From: Methylotenera sp.
Lineage (GTDB): Bacteria > Pseudomonadota > Gammaproteobacteria > Burkholderiales > Methylophilaceae
Direction of reading: 5' to 3'
Assembly (NCBI GenBank): GCA_030652995.1
Contig: JAUSAG010000017.1
Span: 1-64,000, forward strand
Length of the DNA stretch: 64,000 bases
Within the stretch, counting starts at the first letter, position 1, and every line of letters begins with the position of its first letter. Both the position numbers and the translations under genes were made by a program. Shown here one piece after another: positions 29,100 through 35,824 of this stretch. The notes below the pieces were generated by a model. That model saw nothing but the letters and a program-made list of their open reading frames with translations, was not told the DNA's origin and made no database searches.

Positions 29100-30548
29100 A
29101 TGGAAAATATACGTTACGACCTCATTATGGCATTGCCTGAAATCGTTATTTTATCGATGGCGATGATCATTCTATTGGCAGATTTATTTTTAAAGCAAAC
29201 TAGCCGTATTGCTATTTACGCCTTGGCGCAGCTTGCTTTACTGGTCGCTGCCTTTATAACTTTTAGCACACATACGCCAAGCATAGGTTATGGCTTTACT
29301 GGTGCCTTTGTTGATGACTCGCTGGCTGATGTGTTGAAACTTATGATTTACTTAGGCACATCGTTGATTTTTATTTATACGCGACAATATATCCAATTAC
29401 GCAACATGTTCCGCGGTGAGTTTTATGCGCTAGTGCTGTTTTCAGTAGTTGGTATGATGATCATGGTGTCTGGCCAAAGCATGCTAACGCTGTATATAGG
29501 CCTAGAGTTATTATCACTTAGTTTGTATGCGTTGGTAGCGCTTGACCGTGACAATGCCCGAGCCACCGAAGCCGCAATGAAGTACTTTGTATTAGGTGCA
29601 TTGGCCTCTGGTATGTTGCTGTACGGCATGAGTATGATTTATGGCATGACTGGTAGCTTGAATATCTCTGATATTAACAATGCATTGATGGGTGGCCAGA
29701 ACATACATTCTGTATTGATCTTAGGTTTGGTATTTGTTGTGGCAGGTTTGGCATTCAAGCTTGGTGCGGTACCGTTCCAAATGTGGGTGCCTGATGTTTA
29801 CGAAGGCTCGCCAACGGCCATGACGATGTTAATCAGCTCAGTGCCAAAGCTAGCAGCATTTGCATTTATCATACGCCTACTTGTGCAAGGATTGCCAACA
29901 CTTGCGGTTGATTGGCAGCAAATGTTGATGATTATGGCGGTGCTGTCAATTATCATCGGCAATGTTACGGCTATTGCACAAACCAATTTAAAACGCATGC
30001 TGGCGTACTCCACTATTTCACACGTAGGTTTTGTGTTGTTTGGTTTAATGAGTGCAAGTATCAATGGTTATGCCTCCGCACTGTTTTATATAGCGAGCTA
30101 CGTATTGATGACGCTTGCCGGCTTTGGCATTATTCTACTGTTGTCACGTAAAGGCTTTGAGGCTGAGCAGCTCGATGATCTAAAAGGCTTGAATCAACGT
30201 AGCCCGTGGGTGGCATTCTTAATGCTGATTGTAATGTTTAGCATGGCTGGCGTGCCGCCAACCTTAGGTTTTTACGCTAAATTTACTGTGTTGCAAGCGG
30301 CATTGCAAGCCGGTTATTTATGGTTGGTTGTATTCGCTGTGCTGATGGCAGTTATCGGCGCGTTTTACTATTTACGCGTCATTAAGCTCATGTATTTTGA
30401 TGAGCCAATTGACAAGCATCCGATTCAAGCGCCGTTTGATATGCGCGTTACGTTAAGTGTGAATGCATGTGCGCTGCTGGTGTTAGGGTTAATGCCGCAA
30501 GGCTTGATGAGCTTGTGTGGTTATGCAATTTTTAAAAGCTTAAGCTAG
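29100..30548 (+). CDS. nuoN: NADH-quinone oxidoreductase subunit N
   Basis: The 482-residue ND2-type antiporter-like pump completes the nuo operon. The Tyr-Ile-Gly-Leu-Glu-Leu-Leu-Ser-Leu-Ser block (about 130-140) and Phe-Lys-Leu-Gly-Ala-Val-Pro-Phe-Gln-Met-Trp-Val-Pro-Asp-Val-Tyr-Glu-Gly (about 218-235) are intact. The DUF2818 gene begins 9 bases later. Confidence 0.97.
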   Translation: MENIRYDLIMALPEIVILSMAMIILLADLFLKQTSRIAIYALAQLALLVAAFITFSTHTPSIGYGFTGAFVDDSLADVLKLMIYLGTSLIFIYTRQYIQLRNMFRGEFYALVLFSVVGMMIMVSGQSMLTLYIGLELLSLSLYALVALDRDNARATEAAMKYFVLGALASGMLLYGMSMIYGMTGSLNISDINNALMGGQNIHSVLILGLVFVVAGLAFKLGAVPFQMWVPDVYEGSPTAMTMLISSVPKLAAFAFIIRLLVQGLPTLAVDWQQMLMIMAVLSIIIGNVTAIAQTNLKRMLAYSTISHVGFVLFGLMSASINGYASALFYIASYVLMTLAGFGIILLLSRKGFEAEQLDDLKGLNQRSPWVAFLMLIVMFSMAGVPPTLGFYAKFTVLQAALQAGYLWLVVFAVLMAVIGAFYYLRVIKLMYFDEPIDKHPIQAPFDMRVTLSVNACALLVLGLMPQGLMSLCGYAIFKSLS

Positions 30549-30557
30549 GGCGCATTA

Positions 30558-30869
30558 ATGACAAACTGGGCGTTACTAGGACTGATATTTTTTGCGGCAA
30601 ATTTACCTTGGTTTTCAAATAAACTGTTTTATCTTATTCCGTTAAACAGTAGTCATCAGCTTGCCAAAAGCAAACACCTTGGCTGGTGTTTGCTTGAGTT
30701 GTTAGCTCTTTACTTTGCTGCCGGCGCTGTGGCATGGTATGCAGAACGTGCAACTTTTGGGCAGGTTTCACCTCAAGGCTGGGAGTTCTATGCCGTCACC
30801 GGATGCCTGTTCCTAGTGTTTGCTTTTCCGGGGTTTGTATATAAAGTATTGTGGAAAAGAGCTTTTTAA
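30558..30869 (+). CDS. DUF2818 family membrane protein
   Basis: The 103-residue protein has three hydrophobic helices (about 4-20, 42-60, 78-97). It matches the DUF2818 family found directly after nuoN in betaproteobacteria. The 9-base gap suggests co-transcription with complex I, so an accessory role in its assembly or stability is possible but untested by sequence. Confidence 0.85.
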   Translation: MTNWALLGLIFFAANLPWFSNKLFYLIPLNSSHQLAKSKHLGWCLLELLALYFAAGAVAWYAERATFGQVSPQGWEFYAVTGCLFLVFAFPGFVYKVLWKRAF

Positions 30870-30897
30870 TTCACAGTTACCTTAATTCACAGTCACC
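30866..30897. repeat. Tandem 16-bp direct repeat after DUF2818
   Basis: TTAATTCACAGTTACC is followed at once by TTAATTCACAGTCACC, a single-mismatch tandem copy that starts in the DUF2818 stop region. It may be a slippage duplication. Confidence 0.6.
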
Positions 30898-31041
30898 CTG
30901 AAACCTGTTTTTTCCAAAATAGCATAATACTTACTTTTCGCTGAATGCCATTCAATATTAAGCTTAACCAAGCTAGAGTACAATTTCAGACTAGTTTCTC
31001 ATGGAAGTCCACTATAGATTTAGTCGAATGGATTTAATCAA

Positions 31042-31584
31042 ATGGATTTAACCGAACACTGTATCAGCTCAAACACGATTACCGCCGATGGCGTATTCAG
31101 TGTTAAGCGTGACTTAGTACGTCTGCCAAACGGTAACACCAGCCATCGTGACTATGTAACGCATCCTGGTGCAGTGCTAATTGTGCCGATACTTTCTAAT
31201 GGAAACGTAGTATTGGAGCGGCAATTCAGGTATCCGCTACACCAGGTATTTATTGAGCTACCAGCAGGTAAAATTGACGCCAATGAAGAGGTATTAACCA
31301 CTGGTCAGCGTGAGCTACTAGAAGAAACTGGCTATACAGCAAAGGACTGGGTGAAGTTAGGTATTCAGCACCCATGTATTGGTTATTCTAACGAGGTAAT
31401 TCATACATATTTAGCAACAGGGTTAATTGCTGGCGCGCATCAACGTGATGAAGATGAAATTTTAGAAACCTTTGAAGTTAGCCTGACCGATTGTTTAACC
31501 ATGATTCAAAGTGGTGAAATTACCGATAGCAAAACCATTGTTGCGTTGTTTTTAGCTGAAAAGTATTTGCAATCGCATGGCTAG
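31042..31584 (+). CDS. NUDIX hydrolase (ADP-ribose pyrophosphatase-like)
   Basis: The 180-residue enzyme has a perfect Nudix box at about 76-98: Gly-X5-Glu-X7-Arg-Glu-Leu-X-Glu-Glu-X-Gly. A Pro-Gly-Ala-Val-Leu-Ile-Val-Pro strand and Gln-Phe-Arg-Tyr-Pro precede it, as in ADP-ribose pyrophosphatases of the NudF/YffH type that hydrolyse ADP-ribose or related nucleotide sugars. This gene commonly follows nuoN-DUF2818 in betaproteobacteria. An NAD-recycling role is inferred from family and neighbours. Its last 8 bases overlap the next gene. Confidence 0.85.
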   Translation: MDLTEHCISSNTITADGVFSVKRDLVRLPNGNTSHRDYVTHPGAVLIVPILSNGNVVLERQFRYPLHQVFIELPAGKIDANEEVLTTGQRELLEETGYTAKDWVKLGIQHPCIGYSNEVIHTYLATGLIAGAHQRDEDEILETFEVSLTDCLTMIQSGEITDSKTIVALFLAEKYLQSHG

Positions 31585-32443
31585 TAGCGTCGCCACTAAA
31601 ATTTTAATCATAGGCTGTGGTGACCTAGGTACTGCTGTAGCGCAACAGCTGGTGCAATCAGGGGTTTATACTATTGGCGTTAGGCGTAGCGCCGTTGTCA
31701 TTGATGGTGTTTTAATAATACAGGCCGATGTTACGCAACCTGACACTTTAGAATCGCTACGGGCTATTCAACCAGAAATAGTCGTTTACTGCGTTGCGGC
31801 CGAGGCGCAAATGGATGCTGCTTACAAAGCCGCTTATGTAGATGGTTTACGTCATGTCTTAGCTACCCAAATTAGCAATCCAAACTTGAAGCATGTATTT
31901 TTTGTATCAAGCACCCGTGTTTACGGTCAAAACACAGATACTTTACTTGATGAGTCGATACTTGCTACACCTGCAGATTTTGGTGGAGAGCGTTTGCTTG
32001 AGGCAGAATCGCTGTTGCAATCACTAGCTTGTCCTGCAACCACACTAAGATTATCCGGAATTTATGGGCCTAGACGATTACGTATGATCAATTTAGCGCA
32101 GTCGCCTGAACGTTGGCCGCATCAGAATAGCTGGAGTAACCGCATTCATCGAGATGATGCGGCTGCGTTCATCGTATTTTTAATCCAGCAGGTTTTGGCT
32201 GGAATTACACCGCAAGCTTGCTACGTCGTGACTGACTCTCAGCCTGTCACGCAGTATGAAGTATTAAACTGGATTGCTGCTAAATTGGGTGTAGCACCAC
32301 AAACAATACCTGCGGCTGCAGAGGGTAAGCGATTGAGTAATCAGGCAATGTTGGCGACTGGCTTTCAATTGCAATACCCAACCTACCAAGCAGGCTATCA
32401 GGCTTTGCTGTTAAATGAACTTACTGTAAATGCAATATCATGA
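31577..32443 (+). CDS. NAD(P)-dependent epimerase/SDR family protein
   Basis: The 288-residue protein has an N-terminal Rossmann nucleotide-binding motif, Gly-Cys-Gly-Asp-Leu-Gly (about 13-18). The extended-SDR active-site region follows, with Ser-Ser-Thr-Arg-Val-Tyr-Gly (about 115-121) and a Ser-Gly-Ile-Tyr-Gly-Pro stretch (about 160-165). The usual Tyr-X3-Lys pair is not clear, as in the atypical YeeZ-like group. It overlaps the NUDIX gene by 8 bases and the lytic transglycosylase by 4. Its substrate is unknown. Confidence 0.75.
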   Translation: MASSVATKILIIGCGDLGTAVAQQLVQSGVYTIGVRRSAVVIDGVLIIQADVTQPDTLESLRAIQPEIVVYCVAAEAQMDAAYKAAYVDGLRHVLATQISNPNLKHVFFVSSTRVYGQNTDTLLDESILATPADFGGERLLEAESLLQSLACPATTLRLSGIYGPRRLRMINLAQSPERWPHQNSWSNRIHRDDAAAFIVFLIQQVLAGITPQACYVVTDSQPVTQYEVLNWIAAKLGVAPQTIPAAAEGKRLSNQAMLATGFQLQYPTYQAGYQALLLNELTVNAIS

Positions 32444-33672
32444 ACTATGTTTTTAGAATAACCACGGTAACGCTAGCGCTGATTTTTATGCAATTTTTTA
32501 ACTTGGCGGTGGCACAAGAGGCTTTTCCTGCTTGGCTCGAAGGTTTAAAGCTGTCTGCAGACGCTGTCGGCATTTCTCAAAAAACAAGTACAGCTACCAT
32601 CAATCATGTCAAATTACTGCCAGATGTCATTGCGTTAGATCGTGCACAGCCAGAATTCATCAGCCCATTTCTAACCTATTACTATAAACGTGTTGATAAA
32701 CAAAAAATTCAAAAAGGGCGCGAGTTGCTAGCAAAGCATGATGCATTGTTAACTCAGGTTGAAGCGCAGTATGGGGTTCCTAAAGCTATATTAGTGGCAT
32801 TCTGGGGCATGGAAACACAATACGGCAGTTATCTGGGCAATGTTGATACATTATCTACGTTAGCAACATTGGCGTACGAAGGGCGTCGAGCTGAATTCTT
32901 CCGTAGCCAATTGCTTGATGCGATGCGCATGATTGATTTTGGGTATGCTAACGTGGATGAATTTAAAGGCTCCTGGGCTGGGGCTTTTGGCAATATGCAA
33001 TTTATGCCAACGACGTTTATGTTATACGCAGTGGATGGTGACAATGATAACAATATTGACGTTTTAAACTCCCTGCCAGATGCGTTTGCGTCAGCGGCAA
33101 ATTACTTATCACAAGTAGGCTGGCGTATGGGTGAGCCGACCATGATAGAAGTGAATTTGCCCGAAAATTTTCCATGGCAATATGCGCAATATACACTAAA
33201 GAAATCGACCGCAGAATGGGGGCGGTTAGGTGTGCGTGCAGTGCGGGAGGCGTCGGCTGTAGTTGGTATGCCGCTAGCTGAAGTGCTACCTAGCGTGAGC
33301 GGGCAAGCGTCTATTATTTTGCCCCAAGGCTGGTTAGGACCGGCTTTTATGGTGTTTGATAATTTTGATGTAATCATGGACTGGAATCGATCCGTCAATT
33401 ACGCGCTATCTGTGGCGCAACTAGCTAAGCGGCTGAACCAAGAATCGCGCATTATAGGCGGGCGTCTTGCTGAGGTTAGCGCACTTAGTTTTGAGCAAAT
33501 GTTTGAATTGCAGAACGCACTCAATCTACGTGGATTTGATGCAGGTACACCCGATGGTTTTCCTGGATTAAAAACACAAGCGGCACTGCGTGCTTACCAA
33601 TTTTCAATGCAGTTACCTGCTGATGGCTATGCGAGTCCAAGTGTTTATGACAGAGTAATGTCGCAACCATAG
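32440..33672 (+). CDS. Lytic murein transglycosylase B-like with peptidoglycan-binding domain
   Basis: The 410-residue periplasmic protein has a signal peptide (about 1-26). An MltB-type SLT domain follows, with the catalytic Glu in Phe-Trp-Gly-Met-Glu-Thr-Gln-Tyr-Gly (about 128) and Ala-Phe-Gly-Asn-Met-Gln-Phe-Met-Pro (about 182-190). A C-terminal putative peptidoglycan-binding domain spans about 350-408. It cleaves glycan strands to 1,6-anhydromuropeptides. No lipobox Cys is seen, so it appears soluble and not lipid-anchored like E. coli MltB. Its ATGA start overlaps the stop codon of the SDR gene. Confidence 0.88.
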   Translation: MNYVFRITTVTLALIFMQFFNLAVAQEAFPAWLEGLKLSADAVGISQKTSTATINHVKLLPDVIALDRAQPEFISPFLTYYYKRVDKQKIQKGRELLAKHDALLTQVEAQYGVPKAILVAFWGMETQYGSYLGNVDTLSTLATLAYEGRRAEFFRSQLLDAMRMIDFGYANVDEFKGSWAGAFGNMQFMPTTFMLYAVDGDNDNNIDVLNSLPDAFASAANYLSQVGWRMGEPTMIEVNLPENFPWQYAQYTLKKSTAEWGRLGVRAVREASAVVGMPLAEVLPSVSGQASIILPQGWLGPAFMVFDNFDVIMDWNRSVNYALSVAQLAKRLNQESRIIGGRLAEVSALSFEQMFELQNALNLRGFDAGTPDGFPGLKTQAALRAYQFSMQLPADGYASPSVYDRVMSQP

Positions 33673-33785
33673 ACTGACAGATGTAGATTTTTAAGTGATT
33701 GCGTTTGCGCCCAATGCCACAATCAGCTAAAATCGCGTTCTATTTGAAACTGACAGCTTAGTTTACAGTTTTCATTCATCAATAT

Positions 33786-33862
33786 AGGCGGTTAGCTCAG
33801 TTGGTTAGAGCGCTTGGTCGACATCCAAGAGGTCAGCAGTTCGAGTCTGCTACTGCCTACCA
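33786..33862 (+). tRNA. tRNA-Val (anticodon GAC)
   Basis: A 77-nt tRNA with anticodon GAC at 33820-33822 between CTTGG and CCAAG. Acceptor AGGCGGT pairs with ACTGCCT with one G-T wobble, and CCA is encoded. The 3' 45 bases are repeated with four substitutions at 35025-35069, so this gene is the integration site of a mobile element. Confidence 0.95.
33818..33862 (+). other. Left attachment site (att) of an integrated element
   Basis: The anticodon-loop-to-CCA part of tRNA-Val (45 bases) matches 35025-35069 at 41 of 45 positions. The repeat of a tRNA 3' end around a small accessory segment is the standard signature of tyrosine-integrase insertion. Confidence 0.75.
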
Positions 33863-33869
33863 GATAAAC

Positions 33870-33905
33870 AAAGGGTTAGATGCAGATTGCTTCTAGCCCT
33901 TTTTT
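33870..33905 (+). terminator. Rho-independent terminator of tRNA-Val
   Basis: AAAGGGTTAGA (33870-33880) pairs with TCTAGCCCTTT (33892-33902) with one wobble, followed by more T residues. It lies inside the inserted element, so it probably arrived with it. Confidence 0.8.
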
Positions 33906-34198
33906 ACTGTCTAGGGACTTTTGGGGGACTTGTACCTTCCTTGCTTCCCTCGCAATCATCATCAAACTTCGATTCATGCGACTACTCTCATTAGAAATTT
34001 TATTGAGAGCGTCAGTATTTGTAAATAAAGTTAAACCAACCATCAAGACCGTGGCTATCGAGCCACACACTCCTCACGAGACTTACGCGATGAGCCTTAG
34101 GGCGTTGTGGCGCTATGCACCGTCGCTTCGCGACCCAGTCTCCACGCGGAAGTCTCGCGAGACCAATTTTTCATCTAAACCTTAGTTAAGAATTATTG
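33906..34198. other. Non-coding stretch with GC-rich hairpins inside the element
   Basis: There is no convincing gene between the tRNA-Val terminator and the HigB-like promoter. A GGGACTTTTGGGGGACTT run at 33914-33931 lies near the left junction. From 34051 to 34163 the DNA becomes GC-rich and full of short hairpins (GTGGCT/AGCCAC, GTCGC/GCGAC, and the palindrome GTCTCGCGAGAC at 34152-34163). Confidence 0.5.
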
Positions 34199-34229
34199 TT
34201 GACTTCTGTACGTTACTTGCGTATATAAT
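34199..34229 (+). promoter_or_regulatory. Promoter of the HigBA-like operon
   Basis: TTGACT at 34199-34204 is followed by overlapping -10 choices: TATATA (34222-34227, spacer 17) and TATAAT (34224-34229, spacer 19). The ATG is at 34235, so the transcript should start at or near it. A short TACG/CGTA dyad lies between the boxes and could be the antitoxin operator. Confidence 0.6.
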
Positions 34230-34234
34230 TACCC

Positions 34235-34579
34235 ATGAAAGCTTTGTTTATAGAGTTGCCCGCATTTGAACGGTATAGACAAGATTATCTTGACGATCAA
34301 AGTTTCCGTGATTTTCAGAATCTATTAATGGAAAATCCAGAAGCTGGAGATGTTATTGAAGGCACTGGTGGACTGCGCAAAATTAGATTTGCAGATGCCA
34401 AACGCGGTAAAGGTAAACGTGGTGGGCTTCGAGTGATTTATTATTGGTGGTCTGCTGGGAAACAATTTTGGTTGTTCACCATCTATAACAAAGATGAAAA
34501 GGATGATTTAACACCTACCCAAAAAAAGATTTTGAAAGAGCTAATCAAACAGGAATTGGAAGTAAGGAGATTGACATGA
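34235..34579 (+). CDS. RelE/HigB-family toxin
   Basis: The 114-residue protein fits the RelE/HigB-like ribosome-dependent mRNA interferase group. It has a basic central block, Arg-Lys-Ile-Arg-Phe-Ala-Asp-Ala-Lys-Arg-Gly-Lys-Gly-Lys-Arg-Gly-Gly (about 48-64), then Arg-Val-Ile-Tyr-Tyr-Trp-Trp and the Leu-Phe-Thr-Ile-Tyr-Asn-Lys strand, and ends in an acidic-basic helix. The toxin precedes the antitoxin, as in higBA, with a 4-base ATGA overlap. There is no room for a ribosome site between promoter and start. Toxic activity is inferred from the family. Confidence 0.85.
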   Translation: MKALFIELPAFERYRQDYLDDQSFRDFQNLLMENPEAGDVIEGTGGLRKIRFADAKRGKGKRGGLRVIYYWWSAGKQFWLFTIYNKDEKDDLTPTQKKILKELIKQELEVRRLT

Positions 34580-34887
34580 AACGTAATTTATTTGATGAGT
34601 TAAAAGAAGGCTTTACTGCACTTCAGGATTTACGTGATGAAAAAATCACGTTGCGCACTCACTCTGTTGAAAACAAGCCTGCACCTGCAATTGCGCCTGA
34701 AGAACTGTTTAGCTTGCGCGAGAGTTTGCATTTATCACGAGGAGTATTTGCAAGATACTTACGTACGAATGTACGGACATTAGAAAACTGGGAACAAGGT
34801 CGTGCAAAACCAAACGCACAGGCGGCGGTTCTAATTCGCATGGTTGCACGTTATCCAGACACTGTGGAACGACTCTCAGCTATTTAA
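34576..34887 (+). CDS. HigA/NadS-like antitoxin with XRE helix-turn-helix
   Basis: The 103-residue protein has a helix-turn-helix of the XRE type at about 52-90 (Leu-Ser-Arg-Gly-Val-Phe-Ala-Arg-Tyr-Leu, then Val-Arg-Thr-Leu-Glu-Asn-Trp-Glu-Gln-Gly). This matches the NadS/HigA group of antitoxins that pair with RelE-like toxins on mobile elements. It should neutralise the upstream toxin and repress the operon. It starts inside the toxin stop codon. Confidence 0.85.
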   Translation: MKRNLFDELKEGFTALQDLRDEKITLRTHSVENKPAPAIAPEELFSLRESLHLSRGVFARYLRTNVRTLENWEQGRAKPNAQAAVLIRMVARYPDTVERLSAI

Positions 34888-35024
34888 AAGAGACTGTCCT
34901 TCATTTTGATCTGACCAAAATCGTGGGGACTTACCCCATGTAAACAGTACAATACAGTGCATAAAGTGGGAAATGAGCGACTTTAATTATGTTAAAAATC
35001 AATAAGTTATATTTAATATCTTAA
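34888..35024. other. Non-coding DNA between the antitoxin and the right attachment site
   Basis: This holds two small hairpins: ATTTTG/CAAAAT at 34903-34921 and GGGG/CCCC at about 34924-34938. An AT-rich stretch follows up to the repeated tRNA end. I see no gene. Confidence 0.5.
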
Positions 35025-35069
35025 TCGACATCCAAGAGGTCACTAGTTCGAATCTGGTACTGCCTACCA
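35025..35069 (+). other. Right attachment site: displaced 3' end of tRNA-Val
   Basis: These 45 bases match the 3' part of tRNA-Val at 41 positions, including CCA. The four differences fall in the T-arm, and T-stem pairing is retained (ACTAG with CTGGT, one wobble, in place of AGCAG with CTGCT). It cannot be a whole tRNA. Confidence 0.75.
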
Positions 35070-35074
35070 AATTT

Positions 35075-35117
35075 ATCAATAAAATCATATGGTTGAAAAA
35101 TTATATGATTTATTGAT
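35075..35117. repeat. AT-rich inverted repeat just outside the right att site
   Basis: ATCAATAAAATCATAT and ATATGATTTATTGAT form a nearly perfect 15-bp stem with a 12-base loop. It may be the original terminator of tRNA-Val before the insertion. Confidence 0.5.
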
Positions 35118-35144
35118 TCCCCTCTTTGCGAAAATCTCGCTTTT

Positions 35145-35351
35145 TTACCTGTTTATTACGCTTAAAACTGTACAAGTGCTATGGCGATTTAAAGAACCGT
35201 TTGATAGAACTATTAGTCGTCCAATATCTGCTGCCGCATAATGCTCTGGCATCGATTGAGTGGCAGGTCTTCCCGTAAATCTAGAAATTTTACAGCCAAT
35301 CAGACTGGAAATATTAGGTGTGCAGATATGCATAGCAGCATCTACCGTCAC
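35145..35351 (-). pseudogene. Possible relic of a tyrosine recombinase C-terminus
   Basis: On the minus strand a 68-codon open frame contains Gln-Ser-Met-Pro-Glu-His-Tyr-Ala-Ala-Ala-Asp-Ile-Gly-Arg-Leu-Ile. This resembles the end of phage-type integrases, where the catalytic Tyr follows His (Met-Thr-Glu-His-Tyr). The usual Arg-His-box upstream is missing and the frame is too short, so it looks like a fragment. Its place beside a tRNA att site supports the reading. This rests on motif resemblance only. Confidence 0.4.
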
Positions 35352-35352
35352 A

Positions 35353-35453
35353 TTATTACTTAAATGTAATAAATTATTATAATTATATAAGGGTAATAAT
35401 TAAAGATTATTACATAAGTATAATATATTGCATTTATTATATTTATGTAATAA
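35353..35453. promoter_or_regulatory. Four-operator array in front of hipBA
   Basis: Four 20-bp dyads of the form TTATTAC-N6-GTAATAA start at 35353, 35380, 35407 and 35434, an exact period of 27 bp. The first is perfect and the others have one to three changes. A TATAAT (35419-35424) lies in the third. The last ends two bases before the hipB ATG, so bound protein would cover the promoter and the ribosome site. Binding by the HipB-like repressor is inferred. Confidence 0.7.
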
Positions 35454-35454
35454 C

Positions 35455-35820
35455 ATGGCCATTATGAAAATTAAAATCACATCAGGCATACAAATTAAGA
35501 CGCACCTCAAATCTTTGCGCAATTCAAAAGGCTGGACGCAGCAGATGCTGGCTGACAAGATGGGTTTATCTCAATCAAGAATAGTGCAAATTGAGAGCAA
35601 TCCTGAACTGGTGAGTATTGACCAACTTATACATCTATTTAACATTTTGGGGGTATCCATGTCACTAGAAGTCCCAAGCACTGACAATTTAAGCCCACTT
35701 CAAACACTCCCACCTACTCCCAAATCAAAAAAACTCAGAGGCCAAAAAGTAAACACTTCGATAAATGAATCAAAAGTAGCAGCAAGTTTATCCTCAAACA
35801 AGTCTAATGTGAAATGGTGA
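35455..35820 (+). CDS. hipB: HipB-like antitoxin/repressor (XRE family)
   Basis: The 121-residue protein has an XRE helix-turn-helix at about 14-65 (Leu-Arg-Asn-Ser-Lys-Gly-Trp-Thr-Gln-Gln-Met-Leu-Ala-Asp, then Leu-Ser-Gln-Ser-Arg-Ile-Val-Gln-Ile-Glu). A Pro/Ser/Lys-rich flexible tail (about 80-121) follows. It should bind the operators upstream and neutralise HipA. The start is uncertain: ATG 35455 or ATG 35464, neither with a clear ribosome site. The frame also opens earlier at 35428, but that lies inside the operators. hipA begins 4 bases after its stop. Confidence 0.82.
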   Translation: MAIMKIKITSGIQIKTHLKSLRNSKGWTQQMLADKMGLSQSRIVQIESNPELVSIDQLIHLFNILGVSMSLEVPSTDNLSPLQTLPPTPKSKKLRGQKVNTSINESKVAASLSSNKSNVKW

Positions 35821-35824
35821 CGTT

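Larger units (their letters stand above)
33863..35069. mobile_element. Small remnant element inserted at tRNA-Val, carrying a toxin-antitoxin pair
   Basis: About 1.2 kb lies between the two tRNA-Val 3' ends. It holds only the HigBA-like pair and non-coding DNA. No intact integrase lies inside, so it is either a decayed genomic island or what remains after deletion. Just beyond the right end lies a possible integrase relic and hipBA, suggesting the accessory region was once larger. Confidence 0.6.

Noticed and set aside
35025-35069. A second tRNA-Val gene
   Set aside because: It lacks the acceptor 5' strand, D-arm and anticodon stem 5' side, so it cannot fold as a tRNA.
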